Origin: JBGOUV01 sp041477815
Lineage (GTDB): Bacteria; Acidobacteriota; Terriglobia; Bryobacterales; JACQDG01
Direction: 5' to 3'
Assembly (NCBI GenBank): GCA_041477815.1
Contig: JBGOUV010000007.1
Span: forward strand, 1 to 40,888
Length of the DNA stretch: 40,888 bases
A program made the translations under genes and the position numbers. Below, in pieces: positions 1-7,288 of the stretch (its first letter is position 1; the number at the start of each line of letters is the position of its first letter). Below the pieces are notes generated by a model. It searched no databases, was not told where the DNA came from, and was given only the letters and a program-made list of their open reading frames with translations.

Positions 1-36
1 CTTGTCGCCGGCCGCCGCGCCGCGACCGTAAAGGGA

Positions 37-1266
37 CTACTTTAGCGCCAGAGCCGCCAGCGCGAGCGACAGCGAAATCATAACCACCGCCGTGGTCCAC
101 GCCACGGCGTTGAACAGCCGGGAGTTCGTCCAGGCGTTCATGAGGTCCTTGCGGTTTACCAGCCGGAGCATGAAGATCAGGATCACCGGCAGCAGCACCC
201 CGTTGAGAACCTGCGACGCCAGGATCAGCCGGACCAAAGGAAATCCCGGAAGCATCACGACCCCGGCCCCCACCACGATCAGCAACGTGTATAGCCAATA
301 GAAGACCGGCGCTTCCTCGAACCGCTTGTTCACCCCGGACTCGAATCCCAGGCCCTCGCACACCGTGTAGGCCGTGGAGAGCGGCAGAATGCACGCCGCG
401 AACAGTGAGGCGTTGAACAGACCGGCGCTAAACAGCAGGTAGGCCCACTTGCCGAGGGGCCGGAGTCCCACGGCTGCTTCGGCGGCGCTCCCGATGTCGC
501 GGGGACCATGGGAGTAGATGGCTCCGGCGCAGGCCACAATGATGAAGAAGGCGATCACGGTCATCACCACGCAGCCCACAATGACCTCGATTCTGGACTC
601 CCGGTACTCCTTCTCGTCAATGCCTTTCTCCACCACCGCCGATTGCAGATAGAACTGCATCCAGGGGGCGACGCTGGTCCCCACCATGCCGACCAGCATG
701 GCGATGTAGGACTCATCGATCAGCAGGCGGGGGGTCACGCTGCTGACTACCGCCTCCAGCCAGTTGGGGCGCACCAGCACCCCGGACACCACGTAGGCGC
801 CATAGAAACCGCAGGCCAGCAGGAAGACTTTCTCCACCACCCGGTAGGTGCCTTTTACCACCAGGAGCCACACGGCGGCGGCGCCCAGGGGCACCGAGAT
901 GAAACGGCTCACCCCGAACAGACCCAGCGAAGTGGCTACCCCGGCGAAGTTGGCCATGACGTTGGTGAGGTTCACCAGCAGCAGCACGGTCATCACCAGG
1001 AACGTGGTGCGCAGGCCGAACTCTTCGCGGATCAGGTCCGAGAGCCCCTTGCCCGTGACCGCCCCCATGCGGGAGCACATCTCCTGGGTCACGATCAGGG
1101 CCACGGTGATGGGCAGCAGGGTCCACAGGGGCAGGTACCCCCAGCGGGCGCCTGCCTGGGAGTAGGTATAGATGCCGCCGGCGTCGTTGTCGACCATCGC
1201 GGTGATGAAACCAGGGCCGATGACGGCGAGGAAGATCCCGATTTGAGCGCGCAGGCGGCGGAACAT
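37..1266 (-). CDS. Nramp-family divalent metal transporter, noncanonical binding site
   Basis: 409-aa polytopic membrane protein of the Nramp (SLC11) fold, predicted to carry a divalent metal ion across the inner membrane. The first helix reads G-P-G-F-I-T-A-M-V-D-N-D-A-G-G (17-31), where canonical Nramps have D-P-G-N. In helix 6 the usual M-P-H is A200-P-W, so the methionine that selects transition metals is missing. Known Nramp-related Mg2+ transporters also lack that methionine, so Mg2+ is a plausible substrate (inference). The gene starts 27 bp after the stop of the MgtE_N/CBS gene on the same strand, which suggests one transcript and a functional link. Nramp-fold membership is secure; the ion is not. 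Confidence 0.9.
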   Translation of the reverse strand: MFRRLRAQIGIFLAVIGPGFITAMVDNDAGGIYTYSQAGARWGYLPLWTLLPITVALIVTQEMCSRMGAVTGKGLSDLIREEFGLRTTFLVMTVLLLVNLTNVMANFAGVATSLGLFGVSRFISVPLGAAAVWLLVVKGTYRVVEKVFLLACGFYGAYVVSGVLVRPNWLEAVVSSVTPRLLIDESYIAMLVGMVGTSVAPWMQFYLQSAVVEKGIDEKEYRESRIEVIVGCVVMTVIAFFIIVACAGAIYSHGPRDIGSAAEAAVGLRPLGKWAYLLFSAGLFNASLFAACILPLSTAYTVCEGLGFESGVNKRFEEAPVFYWLYTLLIVVGAGVVMLPGFPLVRLILASQVLNGVLLPVILIFMLRLVNRKDLMNAWTNSRLFNAVAWTTAVVMISLSLALAALALK

Positions 1267-1293
1267 GGGGTGTTGGGTCTGGGGTCTTGGGTG

Positions 1294-2550
1294 TCAGGTT
1301 CTGCGCAGGACGCTGATTACATCGTCCGCCGTGATGACTCCCTGGAGTTTTTCGTTCTCATCCACCACCGGCAGGGTGAAAATGTTGTACTTGTCGAAGC
1401 ATTCGATGACGCGGTCGCGGCCGGCATCGACGCGGATCTGCCACAGCTCGCGGAAAGCAAGCTGGCGCAGCGGCGTCGAGTCGGGCATGACAAACAGGCG
1501 GGCCAGAGGGACGGAGGCCACCAGGCGCTCCTCGGCGTCCACCAGAAAGAGCGTGTTGAGGCTCTCCAGCAGATCCTCGTTGCCGCGCAGGGCCTCGATG
1601 GCGTCGCGGACCACGGCGTTCTCGTGCAGGTGCACGTACTTGGTATTCATCATGCCGCCGGCGGTGTCCTCCCGGTATTCCAGCAGCTCGCCGATCTCAG
1701 CCGCTTCCGCCTGCTGCATGTCGCTCAGGATCTCCCGGCTGGCCTCCTGGTCCATCTCGCCCAGGGCGTCGGCGGCGTGGTCGGGGTCCATCTCTTCCAG
1801 GATGTCGGCGGCCTTGTCGGAGGCCAGCGATTCCAAAATGTCGGTCTGGATCTTAGGTTCCACCTCAGCCAGGGTATCGGCCGCCACCTCTTCGTCGAGC
1901 GACTCGATGAGGGCCTCGCGCTCGGCCGGCGCCAGATCCTCGACGATGTCCGCCAGATCGGCGGGGTGGATGTCGTTCAGCATGTCCAGCGAAATGCTCA
2001 GCTTGAGCCGGCGCTGCGGATCCGGCTCGATGACGTTGCAATACTCCCAAGGTATCGAGCTGGGCTTGATGGGCTCCTGCAGCCGCCGGATCACGGTCGA
2101 GGAAACCACCCCTTCCAGCAACCGCCGGAACGCCCCCCGGACCCCCACGTCCACCTCCAGCACCCACAGCTCCTGGCGGCCGTTGACGGTTTCGATGGTC
2201 AGGGTCATGTCGTTGACCCGGACCACCTTGCGGCCGTTGGCGTCGACGATTTGCTGGTCGAGCAAATCCTTGCAGAGCAGCAGCAGAGACTCATCGCGCC
2301 GGTAGGGTGTCAGCAGGTCGTCCGACAGAACCATGCCCTCGAGCGAGATTCGCTTGACCTGGTCGTAGCGGACGGTGAAGCGCGTCCGGCCGCCATCCCC
2401 CACCAGAAAGCGAGCCACCCGCCGGGTATGCTCCGAGGGCGCCACCGCGGCCTCCACCACCCGGCCAATGCGGTCGCCGTCCGGGCCGAACACCTTCAGG
2501 CCCGTCAGTTCGGTCAGATACAGGATCCGTTCCAGGTTGATGGCCGTCAT
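1294..2550 (-). CDS. Soluble PRC-barrel / MgtE_N / CBS-pair protein
   Basis: 418 aa from the ATG at 2550; a longer in-frame start at 2583 lies inside a terminator hairpin and is rejected. Residues 1-165 look like two PRC-barrel-type segments. Residues 190-295 are acidic helical repeats of the MgtE N domain (D-I-V-E-D-L, D-I-L-E-E-M). The Y-R-E-D-T-A-G-G-M-M motif at 292-301 is the MgtE signature that leads into the CBS domain, and residues 300-418 form the CBS pair. The MgtE membrane channel domain is absent, so the protein should sense rather than transport. In MgtE these domains bind Mg2+ and nucleotides. The neighbouring Nramp gene is the likely partner. An S.D.-like GGAG precedes the start. 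Confidence 0.88.
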   Translation of the reverse strand: MTAINLERILYLTELTGLKVFGPDGDRIGRVVEAAVAPSEHTRRVARFLVGDGGRTRFTVRYDQVKRISLEGMVLSDDLLTPYRRDESLLLLCKDLLDQQIVDANGRKVVRVNDMTLTIETVNGRQELWVLEVDVGVRGAFRRLLEGVVSSTVIRRLQEPIKPSSIPWEYCNVIEPDPQRRLKLSISLDMLNDIHPADLADIVEDLAPAEREALIESLDEEVAADTLAEVEPKIQTDILESLASDKAADILEEMDPDHAADALGEMDQEASREILSDMQQAEAAEIGELLEYREDTAGGMMNTKYVHLHENAVVRDAIEALRGNEDLLESLNTLFLVDAEERLVASVPLARLFVMPDSTPLRQLAFRELWQIRVDAGRDRVIECFDKYNIFTLPVVDENEKLQGVITADDVISVLRRT

Positions 2551-2562
2551 CGTCCACGCTCC

Positions 2563-2596
2563 AAAAAAAAACCCGCAGCGCACGATGCGCGGCGGG
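2563..2596 (-). terminator. Intrinsic terminator or attenuator before the MgtE_N/CBS gene
   Basis: Read on the minus strand, an 11-bp stem with one mismatch (CCCGCCGCGCA, loop TCG, TGCGCTGCGGG) is followed by nine T. It follows the CYTH gene and ends only 12 bases before the ATG at 2550, leaving just room for the ribosome binding site. It either ends the upstream operon or works as an attenuator. Confidence 0.75.
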
Positions 2597-2676
2597 CCAA
2601 GGCCTGTTGGGGCCCCTGCGGATGGTCCGATTCGAGTGCGCTTTACATTACGTTGTCCAGCTTCCCCAATATGACA

Positions 2677-3258
2677 CTAAAGCTTCGGCGGAAGCAACCC
2701 TTTCTTTTCCGCAAACACCATATTGGAAGGCTCGATTCCCCGCCCGCGGCACCAGGCGAGGTACAACACCCCATAACTCTCCAAAACATAGTCCCCCGTC
2801 CCGTACCCCAACTCCGAGGCGGTGCGATCGATCCACCCCGGCGGACCCTCCAGCTCCAGGTAGTTGCCCACCGGCGTCTCATCCACCAGAATCAACCCCC
2901 GGCTCCCCGGCCGCCGGTATTCCGTCCGATACTTCTGGTATTCAAACGACGGCCGGAAGCCCAGCCGTTCCAGGATGGCTCCCAACTCCGGTCCCTGCGG
3001 GGTCTCGATTTCGATCTCGTCCCGGATTTTATGACGCGAGGCGTTCTCCGGCCGGGCCTTGTATGTCAGCCACCACCGCCGGCCCTTCGACCGCAGCCGC
3101 AGGAGTTGCGCCGAGCGGCGCAGCGACTGCGTAGGGGTGTCGAAAAGGACGTTGCGCTCGAACAGCCGGCGGGTCACCGCCTGGAACCCCAGCCGCCGGA
3201 GCCGGCGGCGTATGGCCGGCACCTTGTCCACCGGCAGCTTGACTTCGATTTCACGCAC
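2677..3258 (-). CDS. CYTH-domain protein (class IV cyclase / triphosphatase family)
   Basis: 193 aa. It begins M-R-E-I-E-V-K, which contains the E-x-E-x-K motif of the CYTH superfamily at residues 3-7. Members form a triphosphate tunnel and act as inorganic triphosphatases, thiamine triphosphatases or class IV adenylate cyclases. Later charged strands (E-I-E-I-E-T, I-L-V-D-E-T-P-V-G-N-Y-L-E-L-E-G) match the tunnel pattern. Length is typical. It lies 51 bp downstream of the polyprenyl synthase gene, separated by a G+C-rich hairpin, and is followed by a terminator. The substrate cannot be told from sequence. Confidence 0.85.
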   Translation of the reverse strand: MREIEVKLPVDKVPAIRRRLRRLGFQAVTRRLFERNVLFDTPTQSLRRSAQLLRLRSKGRRWWLTYKARPENASRHKIRDEIEIETPQGPELGAILERLGFRPSFEYQKYRTEYRRPGSRGLILVDETPVGNYLELEGPPGWIDRTASELGYGTGDYVLESYGVLYLAWCRGRGIEPSNMVFAEKKGLLPPKL

Positions 3259-3284
3259 AAGTACTCCCGGTAGCGCCCGGCGTT

Positions 3285-3308
3285 GGCGCGGCCCAAGGGG
3301 GCCGCCCC
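3285..3308. repeat. G+C-rich inverted repeat, partial relative of the 11677 palindrome
   Basis: GGCGCGGCCC, 4-nt loop, GGGCCGCCCC (9 of 10 pairs) in the gap between the polyprenyl synthase stop and the CYTH start. The string GGGCCGCCCCAC also forms the right arm of the large palindrome at 11677-11762, so this may be a truncated member of that repeat. No T tract follows. Confidence 0.5.
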
Positions 3309-3309
3309 A

Positions 3310-4443
3310 CTAGCTCTCCCGGTCGATGACCAGCTCGGTCACCGACGACAGAGCGGCCTTGTGAGCCGACTCCGGCAGATCGGCGATACACTCGCGGGCT
3401 TTTTCGCAGAACCCCGCCGCGCGGCGCCGGGCCAGTCCCACGGCCTCGTATTTCTCGAGCAGCGCCAGGACCTCCTCCAGCTTCACCGACTCGTAGGCAC
3501 GCTCGCCGAGGACCGTCTCCACCAGTGCGCGCTCGGCCCTGGTGCAGCGCTCCAGGGCCAGGATCAGGGGCAGGGTGACTTTGCCTTCGCGCAGGTCGCT
3601 CCCCACCGGCTTGCCCAGCTTCTTGGGGCTGGACGTGAAATCCAGGATATCGTCCACCAACTGGAAGGCCATGCCCAGGCTCCAGCCGTACTCGCCCAGG
3701 CCGGCCTCGGTCTTGTCATCGGCGGCGGCGGCCACGGCTCCCATCCGGGCGCAGACGGCGAACAGTCCGGCCGTCTTGCGGCTCACCAGGTCGAAGTAGT
3801 CTTCCGCGGTCAGGTCGATGCGGCCGAGATGGTCGAGCTGCAGCAGCTCACCCTCCACCATGGTCTGGGTCAGGCTGGTCAGCAGGTCGAGCATGTGGAA
3901 GTTGCGCTCACGCAGCGACAGGCTGAAGGCCTGCATGTAGAGCCAGTCCCCGGCCAGGACGCTGACGTGGTTGCCCCAGCGGGAATTGCTGGAAGGACGG
4001 CCCCGCCGGGTATCGGCGGCATCGATGACGTCGTCGTGGACCAGCGTGGCGGTGTGAATCAGCTCGACCACCGCTCCCAGCCGGATGGCCAAGTCGCCCT
4101 GGAACCCGCAGGCCCCCGCCGACAGCAGCACCAGGGCCGGACGCAGCCGCTTGCCCCCCCCGTCGTGGAGGTATCGGCTGATCGCGGTGATGGCGTCGAC
4201 CGAGCAGATCGAGTCGGTGCGGATTTCCTTCTCCACCCGCCGCAAGTCGTCGGCGATCAGGGCAAAGATCTCCTGCCGGGTCAGAAGTTGTTGGAGCCTC
4301 TGGATCAAGGCTCCAGTGTACCTGTTGGCGGGGGAAGCCGCAATTGGAGATGATGTTGCTTGCCGCTTCCTGCGGCGTCGGCCGACAAATCGTTGTCGGG
4401 TGAGGCCCTGCGGATGGGAATTTGCCTTCACCGACTTGACCAC
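3310..4443 (-). CDS. Polyprenyl diphosphate synthase (trans-isoprenyl transferase)
   Basis: Condenses isopentenyl diphosphate units onto an allylic primer to make the side chain of a respiratory quinone or a related long polyprenyl chain. Both aspartate-rich motifs are present: H-D-D-V-I-D, followed by a basic T-R-R-G-R-P stretch, and L-V-D-D-I-L-D-F. G-G-K-R-L-R-P is the conserved IPP-binding motif. The first about 45 residues (arginine-rich, low similarity to the family) probably are not translated; a TTG at 4308 would give a 332-aa protein of normal size, but its GGAG is too close to be convincing. The family is sure, chain length is unknown. Confidence 0.9.
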   Translation of the reverse strand: MVKSVKANSHPQGLTRQRFVGRRRRKRQATSSPIAASPANRYTGALIQRLQQLLTRQEIFALIADDLRRVEKEIRTDSICSVDAITAISRYLHDGGGKRLRPALVLLSAGACGFQGDLAIRLGAVVELIHTATLVHDDVIDAADTRRGRPSSNSRWGNHVSVLAGDWLYMQAFSLSLRERNFHMLDLLTSLTQTMVEGELLQLDHLGRIDLTAEDYFDLVSRKTAGLFAVCARMGAVAAAADDKTEAGLGEYGWSLGMAFQLVDDILDFTSSPKKLGKPVGSDLREGKVTLPLILALERCTRAERALVETVLGERAYESVKLEEVLALLEKYEAVGLARRRAAGFCEKARECIADLPESAHKAALSSVTELVIDRES

Positions 4444-4445
4444 AA

Positions 4446-4577
4446 TCAGCGGCCCGGCTGGCTCATAGCGATTCGACGGGCCTCCTGCAAGTCGATCCGC
4501 GCCTTGTGGCCGTGTTTCTCAAGCATATGGAGCAGGTTGGCTCCGTCGAGCAATATCATGTTGTTCCACGAACTCAT
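4446..4577 (-). pseudogene. Small remnant frame, possibly a nuclease C-terminus
   Basis: A 43-codon minus-strand frame reading M-S-S-W-N-N-M-I-L-L-D-G-A-N-L-L and ending A-M-S-Q-P-G-R. It has the composition of a real protein end. The I-L-L-D-G-x-x-L pattern is reminiscent of the last strand and helix of Mrr-type restriction endonucleases, but this rests on memory of the family and is weak. A stop lies eight codons upstream, so no full gene exists. Confidence 0.25.
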
Positions 4578-4789
4578 TCCGACTTGGGACAAATTTCACC
4601 TCCCGCACCGTCGGGATCTCCCGGGGGCTGGCAGCGCGTAGCCGACGATAAGGATCTTGGTTTCCGGAACTAGTCGGGGTAGTCCGACGCCGAGAGCACC
4701 ATTTCACAGTATTCGGCGACCGCATCGGCCGAGCCGGCCATGTAGGCAACCTGCTGCTTGTCCACAGCTTCGTTGTTCGGGCGCACGGC

Positions 4790-4927
4790 GGGCTTAAGAA
4801 GCGTGTCATCAAGAGCTCCGAGAGTGAAATCGTCGAGCGCCAGGTCGAGATGCAGGTGGCCGAGTGGAACGAGAAGTGGTCCCAAGCCCAGGCCCGCGAG
4901 AGGGACCGCCGGGTTGACGTCGCTTAG
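4790..4927 (+). pseudogene. N-terminal remnant of a charged helical (restriction-endonuclease-like) protein
   Basis: The plus frame ending with TAG at 4925-4927 reads K-R-V-I-K-S-S-E-S-E-I-V-E-R-Q-V, then E-M-Q-V-A-E-W-N-E-K-W and an A/R/E-rich helix. This looks like the N-terminal helical region found in some Mrr-like restriction endonuclease proteins, but I cannot name the family with certainty. There is no clear start codon and the frame stops after about 45 residues. No matching body of the gene follows, so it is debris. Confidence 0.35.
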
Positions 4928-5266
4928 GCTGGAGCACCTCCCAGGCAGTTGGGATCAGATGCACCGTCAACGGAGTACATTGGTGCATGGCCTCGCTCCG
5001 CGGCCCGGCGTGAACTGTGAAGAACTGGCCCACAGGGTCGTGAGTCTCTGCGGTCAGATCTTACTCAAGGCAGTCGCGCGAGAAGTTCCAGGCGCCAGCA
5101 TCCACGTCGCACAGTTCTATGAGCTGCACCAGCGGGCGCCTGCAAGTCCACAGGGGGGTTCGTCTGGTCTATCCGTGGCCTTGCGATCGGAGGATGGCGA
5201 TCCGGAAGTAATCCACTTGGCCGGCTAACGCCCATGCCGTGGAACGGGCCCCCCCACCCGGACGCC
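4928..5266. other. Unassigned stretch, no recognisable gene
   Basis: Open frames exist on both strands, for example a plus-strand stretch at about 4960-5228 with N-C-E-E-L-A-H-R-V-V-S-L-C-G. None has a good start with a ribosome binding site or a recognisable family. Together with the fragments just before it, the interval reads as decayed accessory DNA. Confidence 0.4.
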
Positions 5267-6100
5267 CTACCGCCCCAACTCCGCCGTAACCTTCACCGCC
5301 CCCCCCGGCGGGACCACCACCGTCCGGCGCCACTGCGCGCGGCCGTCGGCCTGCACCCAAACCGCGTGGCGGCCGGGGATCACGGGAATCTCCAGTGGGG
5401 CGGCTCCCACCGGTTTGCCGTCGAGGAAGACCTGGGCTCGGGGTGTCGCGCAGTAGAGCGTCAGGCGGCCGGCGGTGGGGGCGGCCACGGCGGTCGAAAC
5501 CTCCGAGATCGGAACCTGCGACGGAGCCCCGGAGGTGACCGGCGCCTCCGAGGGCCACACCTGCGAGGGAGCACCGGCGCTGAGCGATGCCTGGGACCAC
5601 GAGACCACCGACGGCGCGCCGGCCGACGCCTTCACCTGCGACGGAGTGCCCGGAGTCGGCGAATCGATGGTGCGCGCCTTGGGGCGGAACTCCAGGACGC
5701 GCAGGGGCACCTGTTCCTGGTCGACGACGATGCGGATGGTCTGGTCTTCGACCTCGGCGGAGAAAGTCTGTCCGGCCTTCAGGTCGTTGCAGCGCGTGGA
5801 GCGGGTGAGATCGGCGCAGGCGGCCAGGTAAAGGTTTTCCTCCAGGTCGCGGAACAGCGCCACGCCGTAGAAATAGCGGCGGCCGGTGCGGGGCTCGGCG
5901 GCTGGAGAGCTGGTCGCGCAGTTTAGGCTCGGCAAGGGTGTACCGGGGGCGATCAGGCAAACCCCGGCGATCTTGCGCAGCGGGTCGCGGTCGGAGGTCC
6001 AACGAATAGCGTGGTGGTCGGCGAGGGTATGGACTGCCGTCAGCACCGGCTGCGCCGCAGCCGAGGCGGTTAGCAGGAGCCACGCCGGAAACACCCTCAC
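5267..6100 (-). CDS. Secreted PEGA-domain protein with a repetitive linker
   Basis: 277 aa. A signal peptide (residues 1-17, ending A-S-A-A-A-Q) directs export. Residues 20-140 form an unrecognised domain with cysteines at 48, 61, 95 and 104. Residues 151-196 are a Ser/Pro/Ala-rich linker in which G-[AT]-P-S-[QV]-V returns at 151, 161, 176 and 191. Residues 210-277 are a PEGA-type beta domain (V-F-L-D-G-K-P-V-G-A-A-P-L-E-I-P, then I-P-G-R-H-A-V), a small fold common in surface and envelope proteins. It stands alone between debris and a divergent membrane-protein gene. Binding partner unknown. Confidence 0.8.
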   Translation of the reverse strand: MRVFPAWLLLTASAAAQPVLTAVHTLADHHAIRWTSDRDPLRKIAGVCLIAPGTPLPSLNCATSSPAAEPRTGRRYFYGVALFRDLEENLYLAACADLTRSTRCNDLKAGQTFSAEVEDQTIRIVVDQEQVPLRVLEFRPKARTIDSPTPGTPSQVKASAGAPSVVSWSQASLSAGAPSQVWPSEAPVTSGAPSQVPISEVSTAVAAPTAGRLTLYCATPRAQVFLDGKPVGAAPLEIPVIPGRHAVWVQADGRAQWRRTVVVPPGGAVKVTAELGR

Positions 6101-6164
6101 ATTGTTATCCTAACCTATTCGACGCCGGTGGGCTCCGGGGCGTGTAACGGATATAATCTTCCTT

Positions 6165-6707
6165 ATGCGGATGCAGGGATGGCAATGGGCTTTCGTGGCC
6201 GTGGTGCTGGGCGTGACCCTGGTGGTGTCGGCCTACGTGGAGATGCGGCGGCTGCTCTACGCGTCGGTGGACGACCGCTATGGGGAGTGGGCCCGCTTCT
6301 GGTGGGACTCGCGGCAGCCCGGCCCCGCCCGCCCCGGCGCGGAGAAGTTCCGGTTCACCCTGGCTTTTTTGCTCTGCTACGGGGTGCAGGACTTGTGGCG
6401 GCTGATCACCCTGGTGGCGTTTGACCTGTTCGTGGCATTCGCGATCCTGGCCCCCTTTTGGCGGCACGTGTTTTTTGCGGACTGGAACCCGGTGGCGGCG
6501 GCGGTGCTGAGCGTCCTGGGGACGGTGGTGTTCCTCTATTGGAAGATACAGCAGAGCCTGCCCCTGTGCCGCCTGCATGCCTGGTCGCAGAAGACGGGGC
6601 GCTGTGAGCGTTGCGGGGAGAGTTACGTGGAGCCGGAGCCAGCGGCGCGCTTCTCCTGGCACGGCTTTTGGCAGGGGCGAGTGAACCGGCTGATTCAGCC
6701 CCGTTGA
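6165..6707 (+). CDS. Small membrane protein with a C-terminal Cys/His cluster, unknown function
   Basis: 180 aa, family not recognised. Hydrophobic segments at about 8-24, 64-98 and 110-126 suggest three or four membrane passes. After the last one comes C135-x2-H138-x8-C147-x2-C150, a plausible cytoplasmic zinc-binding knuckle, followed by an acidic stretch and W-H-G-F-W. Two start codons (6165 and 6171) are possible. The stretch encoding the last helix and the Cys/His cluster is repeated, out of frame, 273 bp downstream (6797-6927). Confidence 0.7.
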   Translation: MRMQGWQWAFVAVVLGVTLVVSAYVEMRRLLYASVDDRYGEWARFWWDSRQPGPARPGAEKFRFTLAFLLCYGVQDLWRLITLVAFDLFVAFAILAPFWRHVFFADWNPVAAAVLSVLGTVVFLYWKIQQSLPLCRLHAWSQKTGRCERCGESYVEPEPAARFSWHGFWQGRVNRLIQPR

Positions 6708-7021
6708 GAATTTGAGAATTGGAGGATTTGAGAATTTGAGGAATTGCTGCCACCCGCGGCTTCGTCTGAATTTTCTCAAATTCTTCACCCGGTGGCGGTG
6801 GTGTTCCTCTCTTGGAAGTACAGCAGAGCCTGCCCCTGTGCCGCCTGCATGCCTGGTCGCAGAAGACGGGGCGCTGTGAGCGTTGCGGGGAGAGTTACGT
6901 GGAGCCGGAGCCGGCGGCGCGCTTCTCTTTGAGGATTTGAGAATTTGAGGAATTGCTGCCACCCGCAGCTTCGTCTCAAATTCTCAGATTCTCAAATCCT
7001 CCAATTCTCAAATTCTTCACC
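6524..7021. repeat. Partial tandem duplication: gene 3' end plus A+T-rich spacer, twice
   Basis: The segment 6524-6655 (3' part of the membrane-protein gene) recurs at 6797-6927 with few changes. Each copy is followed by a TTTGAGAATTTGAGGAATTG-type spacer, at about 6708-6790 and 6928-7021, with a shared core GAATTGCTGCCACCCGC. The outer ends of the two spacers, near 6709-6741 and 6984-7016, are inverted repeats of each other (GAATTTGAGAATTGGAGG against CCTCCAATTCTCAAATTC). The second gene copy is frameshifted and not coding. Confidence 0.85.
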
Positions 7022-7046
7022 CGCCCCCGGCGGGCTAGCTGCGGCG

Positions 7047-7262
7047 TCAAGCCATGGCCCCGCCGCCGGCTTCGCAGATGCCCGCCGCGCGTGTGGCGCA
7101 CTCCCCGTTCCCGCCGGTGGACCGGGCGGCGAAGGTGGAAAACAACTGCTCGGCTTTGACGCCGCCGCAGCGAGGGCACTCGACGCGGGTATCGGTCCGG
7201 CTCAGCCGGAGATGCTCAAAGATTTCGTGGCACTTCGAGCAGCGGTACTCGAAAATCGGCAT
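7047..7262 (-). CDS. FmdB-type zinc-ribbon protein
   Basis: 71 aa. Starts M-P-I-F-E-Y-R-C-S-K-C and has a second knuckle C-P-R-C-G-G, so the zinc ligands are C8, C11, C29 and C32, the FmdB/CxxC_CXXC_SSSS pattern. These proteins are thought to be small regulators. The tail (about 40-71) contains two more cysteines and is Gly/Ala-rich. It lies downstream of the duplicated spacer and is divergent from the NIPSNAP gene 26 bp away. Confidence 0.85.
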   Translation of the reverse strand: MPIFEYRCSKCHEIFEHLRLSRTDTRVECPRCGGVKAEQLFSTFAARSTGGNGECATRAAGICEAGGGAMA

Positions 7263-7288
7263 ACCATACTATTTTAGGACATTTCACC

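Noticed and set aside
508..3273. 921-aa open frame on the plus strand
   Set aside because: Antisense to the Nramp, MgtE_N/CBS and CYTH genes; His/Gln/Gly-rich composition is typical of an antisense artefact in high-G+C DNA.
6708..7021. CRISPR-like array
   Set aside because: Only two imperfect spacer copies and no regular repeat-spacer pattern or cas genes.
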